In this document: positions 1 through 8,365 of the stretch, piece after piece | How the letters are laid out: the number at the start of each line of letters is the position of its first letter | Numbering within the stretch: the stretch's first letter is position 1 | Assembly (NCBI GenBank): GCA_900319035.1 | Contig: ONMU01000016.1 | Span: 1-64,000 of the forward strand | DNA from: an uncultured Bacteroidales bacterium | GTDB lineage: Bacteria > Bacteroidota > Bacteroidia > Bacteroidales > Paludibacteraceae | Direction of reading: 5' to 3' | Length of the DNA stretch: 64,000 nt | Notes under the pieces: generated by a model | What the model saw: only the letters and a program-made list of their open reading frames with translations | Told to the model about the DNA's origin: nothing | Database searches by the model: none | Translations under genes and position numbers: made by a program

Positions 1-10
1 GTTGAAGGTA

Positions 11-54
11 CGAGACGGGTCAGTGGGAGGAGCGAGATGGGTCGGTGGGAGGAG
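11..54. repeat. Two tandem 22-bp repeats at the left edge
   Basis: Positions 11-32 and 33-54 are near-identical 22-mers (consensus CGAGAYGGGTCRGTGGGAGGAG, shown here only as a degenerate consensus) differing at two positions. Whether this is the tail of an upstream coding region or intergenic cannot be decided; no frame gives a recognisable protein. From 55 to 150 I see nothing identifiable. Confidence 0.7.
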
Positions 55-150
55 GTTAGAGAGATGAGCAAAAAAGGGGCTAAAAATGCCGAATTCATCG
101 GAGGTTTTGGGGGACAAAATACGTTTTTTTACAAAAAAAAGTCATGTACT

Positions 151-182
151 CTTGCATATATAAAAAATTATGTGTAACTTTG
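151..182 (+). promoter_or_regulatory. Bacteroidetes-type promoter upstream of recQ
   Basis: CTTG (151-154) and TAACTTTG (175-182) are separated by 20 bp and followed by CA. This is the -33/-7 arrangement of Bacteroidetes housekeeping promoters. Transcription would begin around 188-190, just before the octamer array, so the array would lie in the 5' leader of the recQ mRNA. No other good promoter was seen until 22.5 kb on this strand, so it may drive much of the run that follows. Confidence 0.75.
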
Positions 183-190
183 CACCCGAA

Positions 191-350
191 ATGAGTGGAT
201 GAGAGGATGAGAGGATGAGAGGATGAGAGGGTGAGAGGGTGAGAGGATGAGAGGATGAGAGGATGAGGGGATGAGAGGATGAGGGGATGAGAGGATGAGA
301 GGATGAGAGGATGAAGGGATGAGAGGATGAGAGGATGAAGGGATGAGAGA
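191..350 (+). repeat. Octamer tandem array in the recQ leader (about 20 units of ATGAGAGG)
   Basis: Twenty consecutive 8-bp units begin at 191 (variants ATGAGTGG, GTGAGAGG, ATGAGGGG, ATGAAGGG); the last is one base short, and a degenerate unit ATGAAAAG follows at 350. The period is not a multiple of three. Each unit carries a start codon. Reading ATG-ARR-GGA-TGA, each three-codon ORF ends at a TGA overlapping the ATG of the next unit. All unit variants keep the ATG or GTG and the closing TGA. A purine-rich GAGG also recurs in each unit. The array lies between the predicted transcription start and the recQ ATG. Confidence 0.9.
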
Positions 351-373
351 TGAAAAGAATATAAATAAAAATT

Positions 374-2557
374 ATGAATATAACACACGAGGAATTGATT
401 AAGGCGTTGCAAAACTATTTTGGTTTTGACACGTTCAAAGGGAATCAGGAAGCCATCATCCGGAATGTGATGGAAGGAAGAGACACATTCGTACTGATGC
501 CAACAGGCGGCGGTAAGAGTTTGTGTTTCCAGTTGCCGTCATTGATCATGGACGGTTTGGCGATTGTTATCTCACCGCTTATAGCGCTGATGAAGAACCA
601 AGTAGATGCCATGCGCAACTACTCGGAGGAAGAGGGCGTTGCCCATTTCATCAACTCGAGCTTGAGCAGAGGTGAGATTAACGCTGTCAAAGAAGATGTC
701 TTGGCAGGCAAGACGAAACTGCTGTATCTGGCTCCCGAGAGCTTGCAGAAAGCGGAGAACGTGGACTTCCTGAAAGGCGTGAAGATCTCTTACTACGCCG
801 TGGATGAGGCACACTGTATATCGGAATGGGGTCACGATTTCCGTCCGGAGTACAGCCAGATCCGCAGTATGGTACAACGTATCGGTAAGGCGCCTATCAT
901 CGCTCTGACAGCCACGGCTACGCCGAAAGTGCAGAAAGACATCCAGAAGAACTTAGGGATGATGGATGCAACGGTTTTCAAGAGCAGTTTCAACAGACCG
1001 AACCTGTATTACGAAGTACGTACGAAGACATCGGACGTAGATAAAGACTTAGTTCGTTTCATTCGCGGAATGGAAGGTAAGAGCGGTATCGTATATTGTT
1101 TATCGCGCAAGGAAGTGGAGGATTTGGCGGAAGTGCTGAAAGTGAACGGTATCTCCGCACGTCCTTACCATGCCGGCATGGACGCTGCTACCCGTTCGGC
1201 AAACCAAGATGCGTTCCTCATGGAGGAAGTGCAGGTGATTGTAGCCACGATCGCTTTTGGTATGGGTATCGACAAACCGGATGTGCGGTTCGTGGTACAC
1301 TACGATATTCCGAAGAGTCTGGAGGGATACTATCAGGAGACCGGTCGTGCAGGACGAGACGGAGGTGAGGGTTACTGCCTCTGTTTCTACAGCCCGGATG
1401 ATATCGAGCGTTTGAGACGATTCCAGAAAGACAAGACTCCGAAGGAGATAGGTATCGGCAACCAGTTGCTGTTTGAGACGCAGAGCTATGCGGAGAGTAC
1501 GATCTGCCGCCGTAAGTTGCTGCTTCACTATTTCGGCGAGGAGTACACGGAGGAGAAATGCGGTAACTGCGATAACTGCCGTAAGACGTATAAGCAAGTA
1601 GATGCGAGCGAGTTGCTGCAACTGGCATTGGAGACGATTCAGCAGGTGAACGAGCATCATAAAGCCGAGCACATCGTGGATATTTTGCACGGAAACCAGA
1701 CGGCTGAAGTGATGAGTTATCACCACGATGAGTTGGAGAACTTCGGAGCTGCAAGTGACGAAGACGAGAGCACGCTGCACGCTATCCTACGACAGGCTTT
1801 GCTGGTGGGCATGATCACCAAAGATGTGGACAGTTACGGCGATCTAAAGTTGACCAAAGATGGTACGAAATTTATTCGCAAACCGGGTAAGTTCGAAGTG
1901 CCGATAGAGGTTCATGACGACGACGAGATGGATATGGAAGGCGGAGGCGCTACTTGTTCGGCAGCGGATGAAGTGCTGTTCGCTATCCTCAAAGATATCC
2001 GCCGTAAGGTAGCCAAGAAAAACGACGTACCGCCGTTTGTGATCTTCCAAGACCCGAGTCTGGAAGCTATGGCAACTACCTATCCTATCACGATGGAGGA
2101 GCTGCTGATGATCCCGGGTGTGGGCGTAGCGAAAGCCAAACGTTACGGCGACGAGTTCCTGCGCGTAATTAAGGAATACGTAGAGGAGAATGAGATCATT
2201 CGTCCGGAAGATTTGCGTATTCGCACGGTTGCAAAGAAGTCCACGCGTAAGAAACAGATCATTCAGGCGATTGATAGGCGTGTGGATCTGGACGATTTGG
2301 CAGAAAGCAACGGAATGTCCATGGAAGAGATGATGGACGAGCTGGAAGCGATCGTTTTCAGCGGCACGAAGATCAATATCAACTATTTCATCAAAGAAGT
2401 GGTTGACCCCGATGAAGAGGCGGATATATACGAGTATTTCAAGAACGCCGACGACGATAATATCAAGAAGGCAATGGAGGAATTAGGCGAGGATTACTAC
2501 GACGAGATGCACGTACGGTTGGTACGACTGAAGTTCCATTGCGACCTTGGTAATTAA
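374..2557 (+). CDS. recQ: ATP-dependent DNA helicase RecQ
   Basis: A 3'-5' superfamily 2 helicase acting in recombination and replication-fork repair. The helicase core shows Walker A PTGGGKS (residues 43-49), DEAH (144-147) followed by CISEWGHDFRPEY, and the RecQ motif VI region ETGRAGRDG. The zinc module is visible as CRRKLLLHYF then CGNCDNC near residues 380-405, followed by the winged-helix region. An HRDC domain (ITMEELLMIPGVGVAKAKRYG) lies near residues 570-600, with a further acidic, helicase-linked C-terminal extension. The length of 727 aa is normal for Bacteroidales RecQ. The ATG is the first in frame after the A-rich leader. The stop codon lies inside an AT-rich short repeat that separates it from rimO by 27 bp. 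Confident assignment. Confidence 0.97.
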   Translation: MNITHEELIKALQNYFGFDTFKGNQEAIIRNVMEGRDTFVLMPTGGGKSLCFQLPSLIMDGLAIVISPLIALMKNQVDAMRNYSEEEGVAHFINSSLSRGEINAVKEDVLAGKTKLLYLAPESLQKAENVDFLKGVKISYYAVDEAHCISEWGHDFRPEYSQIRSMVQRIGKAPIIALTATATPKVQKDIQKNLGMMDATVFKSSFNRPNLYYEVRTKTSDVDKDLVRFIRGMEGKSGIVYCLSRKEVEDLAEVLKVNGISARPYHAGMDAATRSANQDAFLMEEVQVIVATIAFGMGIDKPDVRFVVHYDIPKSLEGYYQETGRAGRDGGEGYCLCFYSPDDIERLRRFQKDKTPKEIGIGNQLLFETQSYAESTICRRKLLLHYFGEEYTEEKCGNCDNCRKTYKQVDASELLQLALETIQQVNEHHKAEHIVDILHGNQTAEVMSYHHDELENFGAASDEDESTLHAILRQALLVGMITKDVDSYGDLKLTKDGTKFIRKPGKFEVPIEVHDDDEMDMEGGGATCSAADEVLFAILKDIRRKVAKKNDVPPFVIFQDPSLEAMATTYPITMEELLMIPGVGVAKAKRYGDEFLRVIKEYVEENEIIRPEDLRIRTVAKKSTRKKQIIQAIDRRVDLDDLAESNGMSMEEMMDELEAIVFSGTKININYFIKEVVDPDEEADIYEYFKNADDDNIKKAMEELGEDYYDEMHVRLVRLKFHCDLGN

Positions 2558-2580
2558 CAATGAATAATTAATAATGAATA
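2551..2580 (+). repeat. AT-rich short repeat at the recQ stop codon
   Basis: Units like AATTAA(CA/TA)ATGAAT repeat here, and the recQ TAA (2555-2557) is part of the first unit. The same family recurs at 39055-39093 between dxr and rseP. Confidence 0.7.
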
Positions 2581-2584
2581 TCTC

Positions 2585-3946
2585 GTGAAGCAGGGCGTAG
2601 TTGATTTTATAACGTTGGGATGCTCGAAGAATCTGGTAGATGCAGAGCGAGTGATGCGACAGTTGGAAGCCGCAGGATGGACGTGTGTACATGACCCCGA
2701 AGAACCAAAAGGGGAAGTGTGCGTGATCAATACCTGCGGATTCATCGGCGATGCCAAAGAAGAGAGTATCAACATGATACTCCAGATGGCGGAAAGGAAG
2801 AAAAAAGGCAAACTACGGAAACTGATCGTCATGGGATGCCTGAGCGAGCGATATAGAGCTGAGCTGGAGGCGGAGATGCCGGAAGTGGACAAATACTATG
2901 GTAAATTCGACTTCCTCGAATTGACCAAAGAGTTGAGAGTTGAGAGTTTAGAGTTGAGAGAAGTTAAGAGTTGTAAGTATTATGAACGGAAGTTGACGAC
3001 ACCGAAGCACTACGCGTATATGAAGATCAGCGAGGGATGCAACCGGATGTGCTCGTACTGCGCTATACCACTGATCACAGGAAGGCATACAAGCCGACCG
3101 ATGGAGGAGATACTGGACGAGGTACGGTGGTTAGTCAAGCAAGGCGTGAAAGAGATCAACGTGATTGCACAGGACTTGAGCAGCTATGGGCTGGATCTAG
3201 TTAAGGGACAAAGGGACAAAGTACAAAGTACAAATAAGCACTTACTGCCGGAACTGGTGGATCGGATGGCACAGATAGAGGGTGTGGAATGGATCCGACT
3301 GCACTACGCGTACCCGACTGATTTTCCGGAAGGACTGCTCGACGTCATGGCAAAACATAAGAATGTGTGCAAATACCTCGATATCGCTTTGCAGCATTGC
3401 ACGGATCACATGTTGGGGCTGATGAGAAGGCATATCACACGTGCGGAACAGGATGCACTCATTCATAAAATACGCGAGCGCGTACCGGGCATATGTATAC
3501 GCACGACCCTTTTAGTTGGTCATCCGGGCGAGACAGAGGAGGATTTTGAGGAGCTGAAGACGTGGGTGAAAGAAATGCGATTTGAGCGAATGGGCTGTTT
3601 TGCTTACTCGGACGAGGAAGGCACGTACGCTAACAAACACTATAAAGATGACATTCCGCAAGAAGTGAAAGAGAGACGCGTGGAGGAACTGATGGCTATT
3701 CAGCAAGGTATCAGCGGCGAGTTGATGCAGCGGTTAGTGGGAACGGTTCAACGCGTGGTGATCGACCGTGAAGAAGGCGAGTATCTTATTGGCAGGACAC
3801 AATTTGACAGCCCTGAGGTGGATTGCGAAGTGCTAATAAAGGACAATGGACAAGGGACAATGGACAATGGACAGGTCGGTGAGTTTTGCGAGGTGAAGAT
3901 CACGAAAGCGGAGGAGTTTGACCTGTACGGAGAGATTGAAAGGTGA
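2585..3946 (+). CDS. rimO: Ribosomal protein S12 methylthiotransferase RimO
   Basis: A radical-SAM enzyme that methylthiolates the conserved aspartate of ribosomal protein S12. The N-terminal UPF0004 domain begins VDFITLGCSKNLVDAE and includes CVINTCGFIGDAKEES and VMGCLSER, giving the three auxiliary-cluster cysteines. The radical-SAM CxxxCxxC is CNRMCSYC near residue 155. A C-terminal TRAM-like domain follows. The start is GTG at 2585; the nearby upstream ATG reads into a stop. Three repeat-derived in-frame inserts are visible: residues around 116-129 (ELRVESLELREVKS), around 207-217, and inside the TRAM domain (KDNGQGTMDNGQ). They sit where loops are expected and leave the catalytic motifs intact. 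The TGA stop is supplied by another short repeat. Confidence 0.96.
   Translation: MKQGVVDFITLGCSKNLVDAERVMRQLEAAGWTCVHDPEEPKGEVCVINTCGFIGDAKEESINMILQMAERKKKGKLRKLIVMGCLSERYRAELEAEMPEVDKYYGKFDFLELTKELRVESLELREVKSCKYYERKLTTPKHYAYMKISEGCNRMCSYCAIPLITGRHTSRPMEEILDEVRWLVKQGVKEINVIAQDLSSYGLDLVKGQRDKVQSTNKHLLPELVDRMAQIEGVEWIRLHYAYPTDFPEGLLDVMAKHKNVCKYLDIALQHCTDHMLGLMRRHITRAEQDALIHKIRERVPGICIRTTLLVGHPGETEEDFEELKTWVKEMRFERMGCFAYSDEEGTYANKHYKDDIPQEVKERRVEELMAIQQGISGELMQRLVGTVQRVVIDREEGEYLIGRTQFDSPEVDCEVLIKDNGQGTMDNGQVGEFCEVKITKAEEFDLYGEIER
2930..2972 (+). repeat. In-frame short repeat in rimO (GAGTTGAGAGTT type)
   Basis: Degenerate copies of GTTGAGAG/GTTTAGAG occur here and encode an ELRVESLELREV segment between the UPF0004 and radical-SAM domains. 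The same word family recurs at 40033-40067 and 45154-45180. Confidence 0.8.
3203..3236 (+). repeat. In-frame short repeat in rimO (AAGGGACAAAGGGACAAAG type)
   Basis: Tandem AAGGGACA/AAGTACA units encode a KGQRDKVQSTNK loop in the radical-SAM domain. They are related to the GGACAATGGACA family at 3839 and 29448. Confidence 0.75.
3839..3874 (+). repeat. In-frame short repeat in rimO (GGACAATGGACA type)
   Basis: Four units of about 8 bp encode KDNGQGTMDNGQ inside the TRAM-like domain. A stretch of 19 bases (GGACAATGGACAATGGACA) is shared exactly with the array inside the CYTH gene 25 kb away. Confidence 0.9.
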
Positions 3947-3965
3947 AAGGTGAAAGGTGAAAGGT
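3938..3965 (+). repeat. GTGAAAGG octamer repeat spanning the rimO stop
   Basis: About three and a half copies of GTGAAAGG lie across the end of rimO; its TGA stop (3944-3946) is a repeat base triplet. A short copy of the same word lies inside the HU-LysM gene at 4728-4744. Confidence 0.85.
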
Positions 3966-3991
3966 TATAAGAAAAGATAAGAAACAACAAT

Positions 3992-4270
3992 ATGCTTACA
4001 AAAGACTTAATCGGTTTGGTAGCAAGCGCAACCGGGCTGAGTAAAAAGAAAACAGAAGAGTTATTGAGTACAAGCAATGCTATCATGCGTGAAAACCTGA
4101 TGGCAGGTAAGGCTATACAGTTACAAGGACTCGGAGTGCTTGAAGTCAAGACGCGTAGCGCACGTACCATCGTTCACCCTCGCACGGGCGAACGTACCGT
4201 TGTGCCCAGTAAGAACCAACTGGTATTCAGACCTGTTGCAAACCTGAAAGATGAACTCAAAAAGATCTAA
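3992..4270 (+). CDS. HU family DNA-binding protein
   Basis: A 92-aa nucleoid protein of the HU/IHF fold. The N-terminal helices (LTKDLIGLVASATGLSKKKT) are followed by GKAIQLQGLGVLEVKTRSAR, the beta-arm with HPRTGERTVVPSKN, and the closing helix VANLKDEL. It is full length for the family. It lies 3 bp upstream of a second gene that also begins with an HU domain, so the two are probably co-translated and may heterodimerise; that last point is inference. HU versus IHF identity cannot be fixed from sequence. Confidence 0.9.
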   Translation: MLTKDLIGLVASATGLSKKKTEELLSTSNAIMRENLMAGKAIQLQGLGVLEVKTRSARTIVHPRTGERTVVPSKNQLVFRPVANLKDELKKI

Positions 4271-4273
4271 TCT

Positions 4274-5611
4274 ATGGCAGAAAACAAACTCAGTTGGACC
4301 GAATTGCGCCGTGCGTTAGCTACTCGTGCCGGTGTTAGCGAGAAAGAGGCAAACCTTTTTCTGAGCGCTTTCAATGCACAGTTGATAGAAGCCCTGAAAG
4401 CCGATAAGCAGGTGAAGATCAATGGTTTGGGCATCTTCCGTTTGCAAGCTGTTGCGCCTCGTAAGAGCGTGAATGTGACGACCGGCGAAGAGATTATTAT
4501 CGAAGGATATAATAAGATTGCTTTCATGCCCGAAGCCGGTGTGAAGGAACTGGTGGAAAAAGGAGTACAGAGTACAGACCGCTACGCTGACAGAATACAG
4601 ACCGATAATGACCCCGCCGGATCTAAAGAAATTGACCCGATACAGAAACTCGGTGCTCAAGCAGAGGAGATTGTGGATATACTCGGTGAATTGGGACAGA
4701 GTCCAAAGGAAGAGGCAAAGGAAGAGGTGAAAGGTGAAAGGATAGAGGAAATAGGTGCAGAGCCGGAACAGGAAGGCGTTGTTGAACCGGAGCCTGTGGT
4801 AGAACAGGAACCGGAGCCCGAACCTGTTGTGGAGACAGAGCCGGAACCAGTGGTAGAACCGGAACCTGTTGTAACGCCGGAACCCATTGTAGAACCGGAA
4901 CCAGAGCCTGTTGTAGAGCCGGAACCGGAAGTGGAAGTCGAGAGACCGAAACAGAAAAAGAAGTATCATTTTGTACGAGATATACTCATCTGCGTTGTTC
5001 TATTGCTGATGTTGCTCTTTACCGGCTATTTCTTCATGCGCCGACAGTTGAGCAGCTGGTTAGAAGAGATCACAAAGCAAAGAGTGGAGATCGAATCGAT
5101 CGAAAAGAAAGCAGGTTATACAGAATCTATATTCGGTGAAGGAGCTGATTCTGTGTCGGTTAATCCGGAAGTTGCCAAACAAGAGGGAGGAGAGAAAGAG
5201 ATCGTAATAGCAGAAGAACCAAAAGCGGTTGAGAAAGCGGAAGAACCGAAAGCCGTTGAGCAAAAAGTAGAAAAACCGAAAGAGGTTAAGCAAAAAGTAG
5301 AAAAACCAAAAGAGGTTAAGCCCCAAACAACTGTGCAACCGAAAACGGCTGATACATGGCGTTTTGACGATATTCTGTTGACCGAAGAGATCACTCCGGG
5401 TAGCCGTTTGACTTGGATTGCTAAGAAGCACTACGGAGACAAGATCTATTGGCCGTATTTATACGAAGCCAACAAAGATCATATTTCCAACCCGAGTAAT
5501 ATACCGGTGGGTACCCCTATTCGCGTTCCGAGGCTGACCAAAGCTATGCGGGACACCACCGACGCACGTTTTATCGAGATACAGAAGAAAGCTTACAAAG
5601 CAGCAGAGTAA
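4274..5611 (+). CDS. Membrane-anchored HU-LysM protein
   Basis: A 445-aa multidomain protein. Residues about 1-95 form an HU/IHF-like domain (VKINGLGIFRLQAVAPRKS, TGEEIIIEGYNKIAFMP). Residues about 160-225 form a Glu/Pro linker of EPEPVVE repeats. A basic stretch (RPKQKKKYHFVRD) precedes a single transmembrane helix at about 236-255, which by the positive-inside rule puts HU in the cytoplasm. A second linker carries KVEKPKEVK repeats. A LysM-like domain (about 374-420: SRLTWIAKKHYGDKIYWPYLYEANK) would lie in the periplasm. The visible architecture suggests a link between nucleoid and cell wall, which is inference. Both HU arms and the LysM core look intact. Confidence 0.88.
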   Translation: MAENKLSWTELRRALATRAGVSEKEANLFLSAFNAQLIEALKADKQVKINGLGIFRLQAVAPRKSVNVTTGEEIIIEGYNKIAFMPEAGVKELVEKGVQSTDRYADRIQTDNDPAGSKEIDPIQKLGAQAEEIVDILGELGQSPKEEAKEEVKGERIEEIGAEPEQEGVVEPEPVVEQEPEPEPVVETEPEPVVEPEPVVTPEPIVEPEPEPVVEPEPEVEVERPKQKKKYHFVRDILICVVLLLMLLFTGYFFMRRQLSSWLEEITKQRVEIESIEKKAGYTESIFGEGADSVSVNPEVAKQEGGEKEIVIAEEPKAVEKAEEPKAVEQKVEKPKEVKQKVEKPKEVKPQTTVQPKTADTWRFDDILLTEEITPGSRLTWIAKKHYGDKIYWPYLYEANKDHISNPSNIPVGTPIRVPRLTKAMRDTTDARFIEIQKKAYKAAE

Positions 5612-8365
5612 GTGAAAAGTGAGGATTTTATACATATCGAGGGCGCAGAGACCCACAACTTAAAGCATGTGACGGTAGATATACCGCGCAATAAGTTGGT
5701 GGTAGTGACAGGCGTGAGCGGCAGCGGAAAGAGTTCGCTGGCCTTTGACACGCTCTATGCGGAAGGTCAGCGCAGATATGTAGAGAGCTTGAGTGCGTAC
5801 GCGCGTCAGTTCATGGGTCGTATGCAGAAACCCGAGGTGGAGAAGATAGAAGGCATCCCGCCTGCTATCGCTATCCAGCAGAAAGTGAGTAGCCGTAACC
5901 CGCGTTCAACGGTGGGAACCGTGACGGAGATCTACGACTACTTGAAACTTCTGTACGCGCGCGTGGGCAGGACGTACTCGCCCGTGAGCGGAGATGAGGT
6001 ACGCAAGAACACGATCCGCGATGTGGTGGCATACATGGAAGCGCAGCCCAAAGGGACTCGTGTCTATCTGATCAGCCCGATTATCCTGCCGGAAGGACGG
6101 ACGTTGCAAGAGCAGTTGGCTTTATGGCAGAGTCAGGGTTTTAGCCGTCTGCTGATAGACGGAGACACCGTTCGTCTGGACGACAACACATGGGAAAAAG
6201 CAGAGGGGCACGAGGCTTATCTGTTGGTTGACCGTATTGTGACGGACGGCGAACAAGCGACCAGTAACCGTTTTGCGGACAGCGTGCAGACAGCGTTCTT
6301 CGAAGGTCAAGGTGAATGCCGGTTATGGATGAACAATCGGGAGAAAGTGTTCTCCGAACGTTTTGAAGCCGATGGTATCCGTTTCATGGAGCCGAGTGAG
6401 CACTTGTTCGATTTCAATAACCCTGTCGGAGCCTGCCCGGAATGCAAGGGTGTGGGCATTGTGATGGGTATTGACGAGGACTTGGTAGTGCCCGACAAAT
6501 CGAAGTCGATCTACGACGGAGCTATCGCTTGCTGGCAGAGCGAGAAGATGCAGCCGTGGTTGAACGAGCTGATCTATAACGCGGCTCAGTTCGGCTTCCC
6601 GATACACACAGCTTACTATGCGTTGACACCCGAACAGAAACATCTGATTTGGACAGGTAATCAGTGGTTTAAGGGTCTGAACGCTTTCTTCCATGAGTTG
6701 GAAGAGAAACAATATAGCCGCATCCAATACAAAGTGATGCTTGCGCGGTACAAAGGCAAGACGACCTGTCCGGTTTGTCACGGTCTGCATTTACGCCGTG
6801 AAGCCGAATATGTGCTCGTGAGCGGAAAGAGCATTCAGCAGCTATGCACGATGCCGCTGTCGGAGTTGCAGGAGTGGTTTAAGCATATCGAGTTGACGGA
6901 TATAGAGCGTCAGACGGCGGAGATGCTGCTGCACGAGATCAACAGCCGTTTGCAGTTCATGCAAGATGTGGGTCTGAGTTATCTGACTTTGAACCGGCAG
7001 AGCAACACGCTATCCGGCGGTGAGAGCCAGCGAATCAACCTTGCTAAATCGTTAGGAAGCAGCTTAGTAGGTTCGCTTTACGTCTTGGACGAGCCATCTA
7101 TCGGTCTTCATCCGAGGGACACAGAAAGGCTGATTCATGTGCTCAAGGAGTTGCGCGATTTAGGCAATACGATCGTGGTAGTGGAGCATGACGAGGATAT
7201 CATCGCAGCAGCGGATCACATCATTGAGATCGGTCCCGCAGCCGGTCGTCACGGCGGAGAAGTGGTTTATGAAGGTCAACCGCGACCGGAGATGTTCACA
7301 CTCAACATCCCGAAACAAAGGCGGCATTGGAACAACTATATTGAGATACAAGGGGCATGCGAGAACAACCTGAAGGATCTGACGGTACGTTTTCCGCTGC
7401 ATGTGATGACCGTTGTGACGGGTGTCAGTGGTAGCGGTAAGAGTTCGCTGGTGAGCAAAGTGCTCTACCCTGCCCTCAAGAAACACTACGGCGGCACGTT
7501 TGCTGAACACACAGGCGATTTCGGGCACCTCAGCGGCAGTCTGCAACTGATGCGCGATATTGAGTTTGTGGATCAAAACCCGCTGAGTCGCAGCAGCAGA
7601 AGTAATCCTGTGACGTACCTCAAAGCGTACGATGAGATCAGGCGTTTGTTTGCGGAACAGCCGCTTGCCAAACAGTTGGGACTGACCCCTGCACATTTCT
7701 CGTTCAACACTCCTGGCGGACGATGCGAGACCTGTCAAGGCGAAGGAACGATCACCATCGAGATGCAGTTCATGGCGGATCTGGTGTTGGAATGCGAGCA
7801 ATGCCACGGACGGCGGTTCAAACAGGACATCTTGGATGTTCACTACCGAGGCAAATCGATCTACGACATCCTCTGCATGACCGTTAACCAAGCGGTGGAG
7901 TTTTTCAGCGAGAGTCCCGAGTGTGCAAAGATCGTCAAGCGTCTCAAACCGCTGCAAGATGTCGGCATCGGCTATGTGCAGTTAGGTCAGAGCAGCAGTA
8001 CGCTTTCCGGCGGAGAGAGTCAGCGCGTGAAGTTAGCTTCGTTCATCGCACAGGAAGAGAGCGAACCCACTATTTTTGTCTTCGACGAACCGACGACGGG
8101 TCTGCATCATCGCGATATAGAGGTGCTTCTCCAAGCCCTCAATCGGCTCATCAGCAAAGGACACACGGTCATCATCATTGAGCACAATCCCGCTGTTATC
8201 TTAGCGGCTGATCATGTGATTGACTTGGGTCCCGAAGGCGGCAAAGAAGGCGGACGGATCGTCTGCACAGGTACACCTGAAGAGGTGGCACAATGCAAAG
8301 AGAGTTATACAGGCAAGTATCTTGCCCAGCAAATAGAAATCAATCATGATACACGAAAAAATTAA
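5612..8365 (+). CDS. uvrA: Excinuclease ABC subunit UvrA
   Basis: The damage-recognition ATPase of nucleotide excision repair. Two ABC modules are visible: Walker A GVSGSGKS at residues 34-41 and again near 603, and signatures LSGGESQRINLAKSLG near 467 and LSGGESQRVKLASF near 797. Zinc-binding pairs are CPECKGVG (about 274), CPVCHG (about 386), CETCQGEG (about 706) and CEQCHGRR (about 729). At 917 aa it is slightly shorter than typical but all motifs are present. Translation starts at GTG immediately after the TAA of the HU-LysM gene. The 3' end overlaps the next gene by 20 bp. Confidence 0.97.
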   Translation: MKSEDFIHIEGAETHNLKHVTVDIPRNKLVVVTGVSGSGKSSLAFDTLYAEGQRRYVESLSAYARQFMGRMQKPEVEKIEGIPPAIAIQQKVSSRNPRSTVGTVTEIYDYLKLLYARVGRTYSPVSGDEVRKNTIRDVVAYMEAQPKGTRVYLISPIILPEGRTLQEQLALWQSQGFSRLLIDGDTVRLDDNTWEKAEGHEAYLLVDRIVTDGEQATSNRFADSVQTAFFEGQGECRLWMNNREKVFSERFEADGIRFMEPSEHLFDFNNPVGACPECKGVGIVMGIDEDLVVPDKSKSIYDGAIACWQSEKMQPWLNELIYNAAQFGFPIHTAYYALTPEQKHLIWTGNQWFKGLNAFFHELEEKQYSRIQYKVMLARYKGKTTCPVCHGLHLRREAEYVLVSGKSIQQLCTMPLSELQEWFKHIELTDIERQTAEMLLHEINSRLQFMQDVGLSYLTLNRQSNTLSGGESQRINLAKSLGSSLVGSLYVLDEPSIGLHPRDTERLIHVLKELRDLGNTIVVVEHDEDIIAAADHIIEIGPAAGRHGGEVVYEGQPRPEMFTLNIPKQRRHWNNYIEIQGACENNLKDLTVRFPLHVMTVVTGVSGSGKSSLVSKVLYPALKKHYGGTFAEHTGDFGHLSGSLQLMRDIEFVDQNPLSRSSRSNPVTYLKAYDEIRRLFAEQPLAKQLGLTPAHFSFNTPGGRCETCQGEGTITIEMQFMADLVLECEQCHGRRFKQDILDVHYRGKSIYDILCMTVNQAVEFFSESPECAKIVKRLKPLQDVGIGYVQLGQSSSTLSGGESQRVKLASFIAQEESEPTIFVFDEPTTGLHHRDIEVLLQALNRLISKGHTVIIIEHNPAVILAADHVIDLGPEGGKEGGRIVCTGTPEEVAQCKESYTGKYLAQQIEINHDTRKN

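Noticed and set aside
1..174. A frame open from the left edge to 174
   Set aside because: Its last part would run through the recQ promoter, its composition is repeat-driven and no family is visible.
191..350. Possible CRISPR array
   Set aside because: Units are 8 bp with no spacers, and no cas gene is nearby. The same applies to the repeats at 41059, 42912 and 43742.
95..412. Minus-strand frame of SSHPLIL repeats
   Set aside because: It is the reverse reading of the octamer array plus the recQ start; no promoter, and the reading frame follows from the repeat period.
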